Shown: piece after piece, positions 47,893 through 57,690 of the stretch | How the letters are laid out: the number at the start of each line of letters is the position of its first letter | Numbering within the stretch: the first letter of the stretch is position 1 | The notes under the pieces: generated by a model | What the model saw: only the letters and a program-made list of their open reading frames with translations | The model's database searches: none | What the model was told of the DNA's origin: nothing | Position numbers and translations under genes: made by a program | Assembly: GCF_004217415.1 (NCBI RefSeq) | Contig: NZ_SHLI01000001.1 | Location: 868,001-932,000, forward strand | From: Spiribacter vilamensis | GTDB lineage: Bacteria > Pseudomonadota > Gammaproteobacteria > Nitrococcales > Nitrococcaceae | Length of the DNA: 64,000 nucleotides | Direction: 5' to 3'

Positions 47893-48394
47893 CACTCGAT
47901 GAAGCCTTCGTCTTCGTCGTCGGGCTCGCGCGGCGCGGCAGCACGCGGCGCAGCATCCGTGTCAGCGGATTCGCATCGCCGCTATCGGTAACCACGGCGG
48001 TTTCCGCTGCTACCCGCTCGCGCTCCGCCGCAAGGGCCGCCCGACGGGCCTCACGGCCCTCGCGCAGCCGGCCGTAGAGGTAGTGCGAGAAGGCGCCCTG
48101 TGCGCCGAGCCGTTCAATAAAGCGGAGCATGGCGTCGCGGAGTGACTCACGGTGCAGGGGCTGTTGCAGCGACAGCCCGATCTCGGCCAGCTCGGCGTTC
48201 ATTCGTCCCCCGGCGCCATAGGCGCGCACGAACTCGTCGAGCTCCTCAATCTGCCGACCAAGGGTCCAGCCGAGCTCGTCGGCAATCAAGAAAAACTGCT
48301 GCTCCACCAAATACTCCGCGATATACCGAAAATGCCTGATTAAGTGACAATTGTCGCGCCGCAGCATTCCCAACAACAAGCGAATAATGGGCAC
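47885..48394 (-). CDS. Unrecognised helical protein
   Basis: 169 residues from GTG 48394 (an ATG at 48367 is possible). I do not recognise it. The N-terminal 110 residues are predicted helical with a hydrophobic L-V-E-Q-Q-F-F-L-I-A-D-E-L-G-W core; the tail is rich in Arg and Ala, then Thr/Lys/Ser, and probably disordered. No signal peptide. Its stop overlaps the start of the amidotransferase by 8 bases. Confidence 0.6.
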   Translation of the reverse strand: MPIIRLLLGMLRRDNCHLIRHFRYIAEYLVEQQFFLIADELGWTLGRQIEELDEFVRAYGAGGRMNAELAEIGLSLQQPLHRESLRDAMLRFIERLGAQGAFSHYLYGRLREGREARRAALAAERERVAAETAVVTDSGDANPLTRMLRRVLPRRASPTTKTKASSSDE

Positions 48395-48415
48395 GATACC
48401 CGATCTTTTCAGGCA

Positions 48416-49801
48416 TTAACCGGTCAGCACACCGATCCATTGCAACCAGAGGTAGTGCAGCGGGAAGACCAGCACAATGCTGAGTACCGCGAACCCCAGC
48501 GTAAAACGGGTCAGCGCGCCCCAGGGGACCTGGCCGAGCTGCGCACCAATCAGAATGGGCGGTGCCTGGTAGGGCAGAAGATAGGTGGAATACGACGCGG
48601 CGAGGATGGTCAATACCGACTGTACCGACCAGCCGGTTGCATTCGCGAGGGTCTCACCCAGCGGCACGCCAATGGCCGGCACCCCCGGCATCGCCGTTAA
48701 AACCGCCAGAGCGGTACCGCCGATACTGATGACCGCATAGTTGATCGCGTTCGCGGCGGGCTCGAGCGGAAGTATCGGCAGGAGCTGGGTAAACGCGGCC
48801 TCGCCGATGCCGGCGTGGGCGATCACCGATCCGACGCCGAGGATGCCCGCGAGCAACAGCAAAGGCCCCATATCCAGCGCCGCGAAGGGCTTTGCCGGCA
48901 CGAGGCGGGAGGCGTTGAAAAGACAGTAGAGCGCCGCGCCCAGGGCGACCCAGGCGGGCCCGATCCCGTGCAGGGCGTCGGTTGCCCAGAATCCGAGCGC
49001 CACCAGGAGCACCAGCGCGGTCTGGCGTTGATCCCGGTCGAGTGGCGCGGGCGCGTCCCGCGCCTCGGAGCGGATGCCCGGACGATCCGGGAAGGCATAG
49101 ACGAGCACCACGACCAGCAGCGCCGAGCGCACCAGGCCCAGCACCGGGAAATGCCACCACAGGTAGTCGATGTAACCGATATCGATTCCGTGCATCGACT
49201 CCATCGCCCCGGACCAGACCACGTTGGGCGTGTTGGACGGGAGGATGGCGAACGACCCCAGGTGCGTCCCGAAGATCGCCGCCAGCACCACGGCGATGCG
49301 ACCGTTGGATCCCTCGTCGAAACCGGCCCGATCCGCCACGGCGACCGCGATCGGCACGATCAGCACCATTCGGCCCATGGCGCCGGGCATCAGAAAGGCG
49401 AGCAGCAGGCCGGCGCCCACGGTCGCGGCGATCAGTCCGCTGTAGCGGCCCGGCAGGCGCATCAGCAGCCGATCCGCGATGGCCTGGCCCAGCCCGGTGT
49501 GCCGGATCGACATGCCGAGGATCAACCCACCGAAGATGATCCAGAAGGCGGTCGAGGAGAACCCGGAGAAAACCACATCGGCCGGGGCGACCGCGAGGAG
49601 CATCGCCCCGAGGAAAAAGACCAGCGAGGTAATGGCCTCGGCGATCAACCCGGTGGCGTACAGGCCGATGGTGACGAAGGCGAGCGCGGTGGTCCATGCG
49701 GTACCAGCGGGGAGCCAGGCCGGCGGTGCCATGCCCGTGGCAAGGGCCACGATGGCAACGAGCAGCATGATGGCGCGGGGATAGGTGAATAGCGAAGTCA
49801 T
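48416..49801 (-). CDS. SLC13/DASS-type permease
   Basis: 461 residues from ATG 49801. About 11-12 membrane helices with G-T-H-L-G-S-F-A-I-L-P-S-N-T-P-N and a matching second half Y-S-T-Y-L-L-P-Y-Q-A-P-P, the paired hairpin motifs of divalent anion:Na symporters (SLC13/CitMHS). It likely moves di- or tricarboxylates with Na. Last gene of the six-gene chain, 4 bases after the deacetylase-like gene. Confidence 0.85.
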   Translation of the reverse strand: MTSLFTYPRAIMLLVAIVALATGMAPPAWLPAGTAWTTALAFVTIGLYATGLIAEAITSLVFFLGAMLLAVAPADVVFSGFSSTAFWIIFGGLILGMSIRHTGLGQAIADRLLMRLPGRYSGLIAATVGAGLLLAFLMPGAMGRMVLIVPIAVAVADRAGFDEGSNGRIAVVLAAIFGTHLGSFAILPSNTPNVVWSGAMESMHGIDIGYIDYLWWHFPVLGLVRSALLVVVLVYAFPDRPGIRSEARDAPAPLDRDQRQTALVLLVALGFWATDALHGIGPAWVALGAALYCLFNASRLVPAKPFAALDMGPLLLLAGILGVGSVIAHAGIGEAAFTQLLPILPLEPAANAINYAVISIGGTALAVLTAMPGVPAIGVPLGETLANATGWSVQSVLTILAASYSTYLLPYQAPPILIGAQLGQVPWGALTRFTLGFAVLSIVLVFPLHYLWLQWIGVLTG

Positions 49802-49805
49802 CCGG

Positions 49806-50708
49806 TTATTTTCCGACAGCATCGAGTGCGGCGACAAACAACTGGCCATGGCGACGGCAAAGCGCCTCCAGATCGCGGTCATAGCCGCCCCCGATCACAC
49901 CGGCCAGCGGAATCCCCCGAGCGCGGACCGTATCGATGACATAACGATCACGCCGGTACAGCCCGTCATCCGTGAGATCGAGATGACCAAGGCGATCCGC
50001 CGTATGGACATCCACCCCCGCGTCATAGATCACCAGGTCGGGTTGCACGCGATCGATGACGGGCGGCAGACGGCTCGACAGCACCTCGAGATAGGCCGCA
50101 TCGGTCAGGCCGCTCTCGAGTTCGATATCTTCGTCGCCGGCCGCCTTGCGCGCCGGGAAATTACGCGCCGCATGGATGGACAACGTCACCGCATCCGGCT
50201 CATCCGCCAGAAGCCGCACCGTTCCATCGCCCTGGTGGACGTCGAGATCGATGATGAGTACGCGCCGGACGCGCCGCTCGGACAACAGGATTTTCGCGGT
50301 GACCGCCAGATCATTGAGCAGGCAGTAGCCGCTCGCGTAGTCCGCATGGGCGTGATGCGTCCCGCCGGCGGCATTGAGGGCAATACCCTCGGCCAGGGCC
50401 AGCCTCGCGGCGAGCAGTGTGCCACCGGTCTCGAGCCGGATTCGCCGGATCAGCGCCTGCGACCAGGGGAACCCGCTGCGGCGCTGTGCTGCATGATCGA
50501 GTTCCCCGGCTAGCAACGCGTCCAGGTATGCGCCGGTGTGGACGCTCTCCAGAGCGGATCGATTAGCCATGCCGGGCTGATGCCAGCGGATCCGATGATC
50601 AAACGCTGCAAGCTGGCGACGCAGCACCCGGAACTTCGCCATGGGAAAGGGATGGTTGGCCGGGAGATCGAAGCTGTAGTCGGGGTGGTGGACAGCCGCC
50701 AGGGTCAT
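49806..50708 (-). CDS. Histone-deacetylase-like amidohydrolase
   Basis: 300 residues. Zn-dependent arginase-fold hydrolase: N-A-A-G-G-T-H-H-A-H-A-D-Y-A-S-G-Y-C-L (active-site His pair), I-I-D-L-D-V-H-Q-G-D-G-T (Asp and His Zn ligands) and D-A-G-V-D-V-H. The compact length matches class IV/HDAC11-like bacterial AcuC or acetylpolyamine hydrolases, which remove acetyl from polyamines or small amides. Overlaps the upstream diguanylate cyclase by 4 bases. Confidence 0.9.
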   Translation of the reverse strand: MTLAAVHHPDYSFDLPANHPFPMAKFRVLRRQLAAFDHRIRWHQPGMANRSALESVHTGAYLDALLAGELDHAAQRRSGFPWSQALIRRIRLETGGTLLAARLALAEGIALNAAGGTHHAHADYASGYCLLNDLAVTAKILLSERRVRRVLIIDLDVHQGDGTVRLLADEPDAVTLSIHAARNFPARKAAGDEDIELESGLTDAAYLEVLSSRLPPVIDRVQPDLVIYDAGVDVHTADRLGHLDLTDDGLYRRDRYVIDTVRARGIPLAGVIGGGYDRDLEALCRRHGQLFVAALDAVGK

Positions 50709-52009
50709 TCGGCTGTGTGCACACGGTTGCGGCCAGCCCCCTTGGCCGCGTAGAGGGCCTCGTCGACACGGTTGATCCAGACTCTCAGGTCTTCATGCGG
50801 TTTGTACTGACCGACGCCCGCCGATACGGTGATCCCGCCGGGCCCATGTTCGAAATCCATGCCGGCGATGCGCTCGCGTAGCGCTTCAGCCACCTTTCCG
50901 GCGCTCCGCTGCTCCGTTCCGGGCAGGATGATAAGGAACTCCTCGCCCCCCCAGCGAACGAAATAGTCGCTCTGGCGCAGCCGCTGGACGACGCAGTCGG
51001 CGAGCGCCTTGAGGATCCTGTCGCCCACGCCGTGGCCGTATCGATCATTGATCGGCTTGAAGTGATCGATATCGAAGTAGATGAGCGAGAGCGGCACGCC
51101 CTCCTGTTCGGCAAGCCCGATTTCGCGGGTCAGTATCTCCTCACCGAATCGACGGTTGTAGGCATCGGTGAGCATATCCCGATTCGCCGCATTCCACAGA
51201 CGCCGCTCGAAACGGCGTTGCACCGTATTGTCACGAACGATGACGACACAGCCATGATCGCTACCCTCGGCAACGGTCATCGGTGTTGCCGATATCTCGA
51301 TATCGATCGTTCCGCCATCGCTGCGTGGCCACCGGCCGCGGTGACTCGACAACGGCTCGCCGCTCTGGATAACCCGCTCGATCGGTCGCGCGAATGCCGA
51401 CTCGGTCGAATCCTGTCTCGACGCGAACAGTTCCCGCCAGTGAACACTCAGCCAGTTCCGTTCCGCCGACAGGTCGAGGAGTCTGCGCGCGGCCGGATTC
51501 AGCAAACGGATATAGCCGTTGGCATCGATGGCGATGATGCCCTCGGCGACGCTCTCGACGATGCGGTCGTTGATCTGGTTGGCTTCAACCTCACGGGTCG
51601 TCTCACGCTGGATCGAGACATAGTAATGCCGATTGGTCCGGTCACTGTAGAAAGGCCGGATATTCCAGCGGACGAAATACGGCTCGCCGTTTTTACGGTA
51701 ATTAACCGTTTCCCCCTCGAACGTCTCACCGGCCTTAAGGTTCTCTCTCAGCCGATCAATGACGGCCCGATTTGTTGCCGGTCCCTGCAGAATCCGCGGA
51801 CTCTGACCGATCAGCTCCGCGCACGAATAGCCCGTTTTTCGGCAGAAGGCCTCGTTGGCATAGACAATCAGCGGACCCGGCGGGTCGAGGTCCGTCGTCG
51901 TTATGAGCACCGAGTCATACAAACGCCCGATAATCCATGACGTCAGAGACGCGTCATCGGGGAGTGCCGTATCCGGATCGGCCAGGGTCGGGTTATGCAA
52001 GTGATCCAC
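50705..52009 (-). CDS. Diguanylate cyclase with LOV-like PAS, second PAS and GGDEF domains (paralogue)
   Basis: 434 residues from GTG 52009 (GGAGG 7 bases upstream; the longer frame is unsupported). Same plan as 3391-4692: a LOV-like PAS (about 15-140; S-P-R-I-L-Q-G-P, N-Y-R-K-N-G-E-P-Y-F), a second PAS, and GGDEF with intact G-G-E-E-F and R-Q-S-D inhibitory site. The LOV cysteine is again absent (Q-S-P-R-I-L-Q). Soluble. Overlaps the larger sensor cyclase upstream by 17 bases and the deacetylase-like gene by 4. Confidence 0.92.
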   Translation of the reverse strand: MDHLHNPTLADPDTALPDDASLTSWIIGRLYDSVLITTTDLDPPGPLIVYANEAFCRKTGYSCAELIGQSPRILQGPATNRAVIDRLRENLKAGETFEGETVNYRKNGEPYFVRWNIRPFYSDRTNRHYYVSIQRETTREVEANQINDRIVESVAEGIIAIDANGYIRLLNPAARRLLDLSAERNWLSVHWRELFASRQDSTESAFARPIERVIQSGEPLSSHRGRWPRSDGGTIDIEISATPMTVAEGSDHGCVVIVRDNTVQRRFERRLWNAANRDMLTDAYNRRFGEEILTREIGLAEQEGVPLSLIYFDIDHFKPINDRYGHGVGDRILKALADCVVQRLRQSDYFVRWGGEEFLIILPGTEQRSAGKVAEALRERIAGMDFEHGPGGITVSAGVGQYKPHEDLRVWINRVDEALYAAKGAGRNRVHTAE

Positions 52010-54728
52010 TGTTTTCCTCCAGATCGCTGTACATGACCGTGCGCTGCCCTCCCAGGGATTTGGCGCGGTAGACCGCCTGATCGGCCCGTCGTATGAGCTG
52101 GTCCCCGTCCACCGGGGCCGTCGCATCAAACACGGCAACCCCCAGGCTGCCCCCTACCTCGACCGTGATGTCGGCCGCCTCAACATAGATTGCTCGGCTG
52201 ACTGCCTCCAGTATACGCTCGAAGACGCGGTGGTCGGCCTTGTAGTCGCGCACCAGGATCAGGAACTCGTCGCCGCCGAAGCGGGCGACGGTGTCCTCGT
52301 CCCGGAGTGTTTCTTCAAGGCGTTCACCGAGACGAGCCAGTACCTGGTCGCCCGCCTGATGTCCGTAGGTATCATTCACCGGTTTGAAACGATCCAGATC
52401 GAGCATGCAGACCGCGAAGGTTTCGCCCGAGCGTTGTGCCTGCGCGGAGGCCTGGCCCAGCCGATCGCTCAGGAGGCGTCGGTTCGGCAACCCGGTGAGC
52501 AGGTCGAAATTGGCGAGACGCTTGAGTCGCTGTTCGTAGAGAATCCGTTCGCTAATGTCATGTAATACAGCGACATGCCGCACTGTCTGAAATGATTTGT
52601 TATTAAGCGTGGTTGCGTATACCTCGACATCCAGATCGTCGCCTTCCCGCGAGCGGAGGCGAACATCGCCCCGCCACACGCCCCCACCATGGTCGAGGGT
52701 TTCGATAATGAGCGGAAACACTGCGTCACGCTCGGTCGGCGGGAACAGGTTGCCAGCCAGCTGTCCCTCCAATTCGGTGCTCGAGTAGCCCAGCATGACG
52801 TTTGAGGCACGATTCACCTCGACGATGCGATGCTCTTCATCGGTGATGATAATCCCGTCCTCGGTGGCGTTGAACACCTCGGCGGCCTGTTCCAGGCGGC
52901 CATTGGCCTCTCGCACCTCCGTCACATCCTCGAGATAGCCATGCCAGGTCACTCCGCCATTGGCGTCCCGCGCCGGCGTCGAGCGTGCATGGAGCCAGCG
53001 CTCACCCTTGACCGGATGATCGATGGGATAGGTAAAGTCGAACTGCGATAGCTCGTTGGCAGAGCGCTGGATCGCCCGGTCCAGTTCTCCGCCATAAGCC
53101 GATCCGGATTTGTCGAGTATGCTGGCGGGATTGGCTATCGCCTCTTCGGCGGAGCAACCCACGACCTCGTCAACCCGCTCCGAAACAAACGGGAAGACGT
53201 ACTGGCCGTTCTCGTCGATACGGAACTGGAAGAGTACGCCGGGGACATTGGGAGTGAACTCGCGAAACTGCTCGTAGAGCTCGCGTTCCGCCTCGGTCAG
53301 CCGATGCCGGGCCGTATCATCGATATGCGTACCGCTAACCCACTCGGGCTCGCCATCGGCAGTCCATGTTCGGACCTGACCGCGATCGTAGACCCAGATC
53401 CAGTGCCCGTCGCGATGCCACATGCGGATCACGACCTCGAAGAAATCGATTTCACCCGCGAAATGCCGCTGCATCTGGTGCCGCGCCAGTACAAGGTCGT
53501 CGGGGTGGACCCGCTCGTTCCAGGTATCAATGCTGGTGGGCTCGAGTTCCGCCAGGGAGTGCCCGAGCATTTCCGCCCAGCGCTCATTGAAATGGGTGCG
53601 ACCGGAGGGGACATGCCACTCCCAGGTCCCTGCCCGTGTGCCAGCAACGACTCCCTGCAGCCGGCTAAAGAGCCAGTTCAAGCGTCGGTTCAGACGACGC
53701 TGACGATAATAGAAAAGACCGATCAGCCCGAGCAGAACCAGCACCAGACCCGCAAGCCCTGTAATAATCACCACGCTTAACCAGTAGCGGTCCCATACAT
53801 CGCCGAGGTTAAAGGCCGGTTTCTCATCGAACGGCGGTATGCGCAGATCCTGCATGAGCGTGCGGACAACGCCGTAATCCGCCGGCAGCGCAAATCCCTG
53901 GATACCGGCATCCGGATCAGCGGGATCCAGCGAGTAGAGCGCGGCCGCCACCGCCTTCCGCGCCGCCTGCGAGAGCCCTCGGCGCGCCGCGACAGGCCAC
54001 TCGGGGAGCAGCCGGGTTGAGGCCACGTGGGGAAACATCGGATAGACAACGGGTTCGATGACCCGTATCTGCCCCGGGTCTATCCGTCCCGCATCCACCA
54101 GCGATTCGAGGACCCCTGTCCGGATAAACCCCGCATCGGCGCGGCCGTCGAGGACTGCATCCACGACTTCTCCCTGGCTCTGCGGCGTACGGACGAAATC
54201 GATGGCGTCGAGGTCGATTCCCCGCTGCTGGAGTGCCCAGGCGTTGGGTAGATACCCGCCCGAATGATCGCCACCCATAATGGCGACGCGCCGATCGCGG
54301 AGGGATTCCCGGGTACGCAGGTCGGAGGACTCGGCCCGGCGAATCAGCACGCCACCCGCGCGCGCTGCGCCGTGACGATCGATGCCGCGCACCAGTGTCG
54401 CGATCGGAGAGCCGAGCACCGATGTCTCATGGAGCGTTGCGTAATGGGCGGGGTTCGCGAGGACCAGATCCACCTCCTCTCGCCGAATCGCCTCCGGCCC
54501 TCGATCAGGAGGAAGCACCAGCAGCCGAAGCCGGAACCGCTCTGGCAGGGAGTCGTTCAGTCGATCAATGACCGACGACCATTGCTGTCGGACAGTCGCT
54601 TCGTCGCGATATTCAAGCACCCCCAGCGTCAGGGCAGTATCCGCTGCATGGGCGGCCGGGATAGGGCCGACGCACAGCAGCAACAAAGCCAGTGGCAGAA
54701 AGAGCAAAGGACGCTGGCGCACCACCAT
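51993..54728 (-). CDS. Membrane diguanylate cyclase with PhnD-like sensor, three PAS and GGDEF domains
   Basis: 911 residues. Signal peptide (ends A-A-H-A-A), then a periplasmic phosphonate/PhnD-like binding domain (about 30-300: L-T-L-G-V-L-E-Y-R, D-L-V-L-A-N-P-A-H-Y, G-G-D-H-S-G-G-Y), a membrane helix (about 320-345), three PAS domains (about 360-480, 490-610, 620-740) and a GGDEF domain with F-G-G-D-E-F and R-D-E-D inhibitory site. A ligand bound outside would change c-di-GMP synthesis inside. Ligand unknown. Overlaps the EAL gene upstream by 1 base. Confidence 0.9.
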   Translation of the reverse strand: MVVRQRPLLFLPLALLLLCVGPIPAAHAADTALTLGVLEYRDEATVRQQWSSVIDRLNDSLPERFRLRLLVLPPDRGPEAIRREEVDLVLANPAHYATLHETSVLGSPIATLVRGIDRHGAARAGGVLIRRAESSDLRTRESLRDRRVAIMGGDHSGGYLPNAWALQQRGIDLDAIDFVRTPQSQGEVVDAVLDGRADAGFIRTGVLESLVDAGRIDPGQIRVIEPVVYPMFPHVASTRLLPEWPVAARRGLSQAARKAVAAALYSLDPADPDAGIQGFALPADYGVVRTLMQDLRIPPFDEKPAFNLGDVWDRYWLSVVIITGLAGLVLVLLGLIGLFYYRQRRLNRRLNWLFSRLQGVVAGTRAGTWEWHVPSGRTHFNERWAEMLGHSLAELEPTSIDTWNERVHPDDLVLARHQMQRHFAGEIDFFEVVIRMWHRDGHWIWVYDRGQVRTWTADGEPEWVSGTHIDDTARHRLTEAERELYEQFREFTPNVPGVLFQFRIDENGQYVFPFVSERVDEVVGCSAEEAIANPASILDKSGSAYGGELDRAIQRSANELSQFDFTYPIDHPVKGERWLHARSTPARDANGGVTWHGYLEDVTEVREANGRLEQAAEVFNATEDGIIITDEEHRIVEVNRASNVMLGYSSTELEGQLAGNLFPPTERDAVFPLIIETLDHGGGVWRGDVRLRSREGDDLDVEVYATTLNNKSFQTVRHVAVLHDISERILYEQRLKRLANFDLLTGLPNRRLLSDRLGQASAQAQRSGETFAVCMLDLDRFKPVNDTYGHQAGDQVLARLGERLEETLRDEDTVARFGGDEFLILVRDYKADHRVFERILEAVSRAIYVEAADITVEVGGSLGVAVFDATAPVDGDQLIRRADQAVYRAKSLGGQRTVMYSDLEENSGSLA

Positions 54729-56641
54729 CAGGCTTGACGGCCCCTGTCCGGTAGATAGTGACGCTCAAATCCATCCGCCTCGATCGGTCGACCAAGCAGA
54801 AAGCCCTGGAGCTGATCGCAGTTGTATTCAATCAGCCACTCTCGCTGGCGCTCCGTTTCGACACCCTCCGCCACGATCACCAGGTCCAGTGCCCGGGCGA
54901 GTGCAATGGATGACGCGAGGATCGACACCGCTTTGCCATCCGCGTTGTCGATATCGGCGACAAAACAGCGATCGATCTTGAGCGTGGACAGCGGAAGCGC
55001 CTGCACGTAGCGCAGTGATGAGTGCCCCGTCCCGAAATCATCCAGCGCCACTCTGATCCCCGCTGCCCGGAACTGCCGGAGATTGGCGTGGACGGTCTTT
55101 GAATCGCCGATGTTTTCGGTCTCGGTCACCTCGATTTCGACACTGCGCTTGTCGACACCGTGCCGATCCAGTCGCTCGAGCATGTCCTGGGCGGCGTGTC
55201 CGGCAATCAGGCTAAGCGCCGAGACATTGATGGAGAGATCGAGGCGGCAACCGCGCCGCTGCCACTCGGCCAGCTGGCGACCAGCGCGATCAAACACCAG
55301 GCGATCGAGCGTACAGACAAGACCCGCACGCTCGGCGAGCGGGATAAATTCCGCGGGGCTGATATCACCGAGCGACGGGTGTCGCCAGCGCAGCAGGACC
55401 TCGGCGCCGCAGACGCAGCCATCGCGAGCGCTCAATCTGGGCTGGAACACAATTCGGAGCTCATCACCATCGACCAGCGCGTGCTGCAACGCCTGGGTCA
55501 AAGTGAGCTTTCGCTCAAGCGCGGCACGCATCTCCCGGCTGAAGCACATGACACGGTTGCGGCCCTCTGCTTTAGCCTGGTCGACGCCGATGTCCGCGTT
55601 CTCCAGCAGTGCCGCCCGGGTTCGACCATGGGATGGCGCAACGACGATGCCGACGCTGGCTGTCACCAACAGATCGTAGTCATCAATCGGATGGACCCGG
55701 CGAAGTGCGTCGAGAAACGCCTCGCCGCGCTGCATCAGATGCTCTGTCGACCCGGAGGCCACGAGCACGGCGAATTTGTCACCGGTTAACCGGTACAGCG
55801 TCTCGCCGGTACGGCACTGCATCGAGAGACGCTGCGCGATGGAGCAAAGCACCGCGTCCCCCACCGCAAACCCGAGTGCGTTGTTGATGTATTTGAGGTT
55901 GTCGATATCGAGGCAGACCAGCGCAAAGGCGGGCCTGACCGCCGGAGCCGCACCAACCTCGGCATCGATATCCGCCTCCAGTGCGTCCCGGTTCTTGAGC
56001 CCGGTCAGTGGATCCAGCGCCAGGTTGTGACGGTGTTCCTCGAGGGCGCGGGTCGTCTCCTCGACATCCATTCCCAGCCAGCCGACGAAGACTGCGCCCG
56101 CCATATTGATCGCAAAGATGAGCGGTACGGTCTCGGCGAGCGCAACCTCCCGGGGCGTCGCCCCGAAGCCCACCACTGCAAGCAAAGGTAGAGACAGGAG
56201 AACACCGGACAGGACCTCGCTCCAGGGCGAGGTCAGTGCTACACGGGGCCGGATCCAGCCCGCAAGCAGGCCCGCGCCAGGCGCGGCAATAAAAGCCATT
56301 GTCGTCGCACCGGGGACGAGTGACTCGACATCCGTCAGCAGCCGTGCGGGTAACACAATGGCGAGGGCGGCGATAGCGCCCCATCCACCGGCAAGCAGCC
56401 CGGCCAGACCCGTGAACAGGATCGCTGCATTGAGCAGTAGACCGGGAGCCGCCTCCAGCGGCTGATGCAAAACCAGGAGGACGGCAACGCCCAGGATACC
56501 GCCCAGAACGAGCTGCCGACGCGTCGCGCCCAGCAGCCCCCGTCGGACGTGATCGCGGTAGAGCATTGCCATACCGCCGAGCATCACCACACCGCTGGCC
56601 GCGCTGGCCACGACCGGCGCGAGGGACAGGGTGCCCGACAC
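54728..56641 (-). CDS. Membrane GGDEF-EAL protein with multi-helix N-terminal domain, probable phosphodiesterase
   Basis: 637 residues. Five to six N-terminal helices (1-205) with the layout of the 5TM LytS/YhcK sensor domain, then a degenerate GGDEF (L-T-G-D-K-F) and an EAL domain with A-E-V-L-L-R-W, N-V-S-A, E-V-T-E, D-D-F-G-T-G, K-I-D and A-E-G-V-E-T conserved, so hydrolysis of c-di-GMP is expected. Overlaps the BHMT-like gene upstream by 1 base (TGATG-like junction on the other side). Confidence 0.9.
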   Translation of the reverse strand: MSGTLSLAPVVASAASGVVMLGGMAMLYRDHVRRGLLGATRRQLVLGGILGVAVLLVLHQPLEAAPGLLLNAAILFTGLAGLLAGGWGAIAALAIVLPARLLTDVESLVPGATTMAFIAAPGAGLLAGWIRPRVALTSPWSEVLSGVLLSLPLLAVVGFGATPREVALAETVPLIFAINMAGAVFVGWLGMDVEETTRALEEHRHNLALDPLTGLKNRDALEADIDAEVGAAPAVRPAFALVCLDIDNLKYINNALGFAVGDAVLCSIAQRLSMQCRTGETLYRLTGDKFAVLVASGSTEHLMQRGEAFLDALRRVHPIDDYDLLVTASVGIVVAPSHGRTRAALLENADIGVDQAKAEGRNRVMCFSREMRAALERKLTLTQALQHALVDGDELRIVFQPRLSARDGCVCGAEVLLRWRHPSLGDISPAEFIPLAERAGLVCTLDRLVFDRAGRQLAEWQRRGCRLDLSINVSALSLIAGHAAQDMLERLDRHGVDKRSVEIEVTETENIGDSKTVHANLRQFRAAGIRVALDDFGTGHSSLRYVQALPLSTLKIDRCFVADIDNADGKAVSILASSIALARALDLVIVAEGVETERQREWLIEYNCDQLQGFLLGRPIEADGFERHYLPDRGRQA

Positions 56642-57690
56642 TAGGCCTTATCGCCCAGCGCTCGTATGTGCTCGGGGAGCCGGTCGTGGGCGCCGTACAT
56701 GAAATGGTTTTCCATCCGCTCGGCGAATCGCGCCGCCACCGGCGTCCGTCCCACCGCCATGGCCACCTCGCGGATATGCATGGGTGAGGCACCGCAACAC
56801 ACGCCGAGGTAATTCACGCCCATCTCGTGGGCGGCATGGGCGAAGGCACCCATTTCATAGCGGTTGCAGTAGAACGGATCGAGTGCGGTCGGGAAAGGCC
56901 GGCCATGGGGAGAAGGACAGCTGCAGGACGACGACTCGGTCAGACTGAAGAAGGTGGGCTCTTCCTCGGTGGTGCGGTAGGTCACGGGCAACGCCGCCAC
57001 ATGGCAGCTCACCGCCTCGCGGATCGCCTTGATCCAGGGCAGCATCGTATCCGGACCGCGGAAGCAGTTCATGCCCACCACGCTGGCACCGGCCTGCTCG
57101 AGGTCGAGGCAGGTCTCGACGATCCCGGGGCCGTCCATCATCCGGTTTTCGGCCATGGGCGCGAGCGTGATCACCGCTGGCAGCCCGTGGTCACGGATCA
57201 CGTCGAGGGCCGCACGCGCCTCGCCGGCGTAATAATAGGTCTCGGCGATAATCAGATCGGCGCCCTCTTCGACCGACCAGCGCACCATCTCATCGAACAT
57301 GGTGCGGACTTCGTCCTGCACCTGCGGATCGTCCGGATCCCAGATATTGCTGTTGGAGATGTTACCGGCCATCAGGTTACCCGGCTGCTCGTTCGCAACG
57401 CGGCGGGCGATCTGGAGTGCGGAGCGGTTGAGCGGCTCGAGCTTGTCCTCTTTGCCGATCACGCGCATTTTCTCGCGATGACCGTTATAGGTGAATGCCT
57501 GGACGATATCCGAGCCGGCATGCTGGAAGTCGCGGTGCAACGTCTCGAGCGCATCCGGTCGAAGCAGCGCCACTTCGGGAACGAACTCGCCAGCGGAAAG
57601 GTAACCGCGTCGTTCGAGCTCGAACAGAAAGCCTTCGGCACAAATCAACGGCCCCTCGTTGAGCCGATCCACCACCACATCATTCGTCAT
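56641..57690 (-). CDS. bmt: Betaine--homocysteine S-methyltransferase
   Basis: 349 residues. Zn-dependent methyltransferase: G-M-N-C-F-R-G-P and G-V-C-C-G-A-S-P give the three Zn cysteines, with E-G-F-L-F-E-L-E-R-R-G-Y at the N terminus as in BHMT. Transfers methyl from glycine betaine to homocysteine, giving methionine and dimethylglycine, suitable for an organism holding betaine as osmolyte. First gene of a six-gene overlapping chain. Upstream 149 bases contain a 6-bp inverted repeat ATCCGC/GCGGAT at 57708-57722 near the start. Confidence 0.88.
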   Translation of the reverse strand: MTNDVVVDRLNEGPLICAEGFLFELERRGYLSAGEFVPEVALLRPDALETLHRDFQHAGSDIVQAFTYNGHREKMRVIGKEDKLEPLNRSALQIARRVANEQPGNLMAGNISNSNIWDPDDPQVQDEVRTMFDEMVRWSVEEGADLIIAETYYYAGEARAALDVIRDHGLPAVITLAPMAENRMMDGPGIVETCLDLEQAGASVVGMNCFRGPDTMLPWIKAIREAVSCHVAALPVTYRTTEEEPTFFSLTESSSCSCPSPHGRPFPTALDPFYCNRYEMGAFAHAAHEMGVNYLGVCCGASPMHIREVAMAVGRTPVAARFAERMENHFMYGAHDRLPEHIRALGDKA

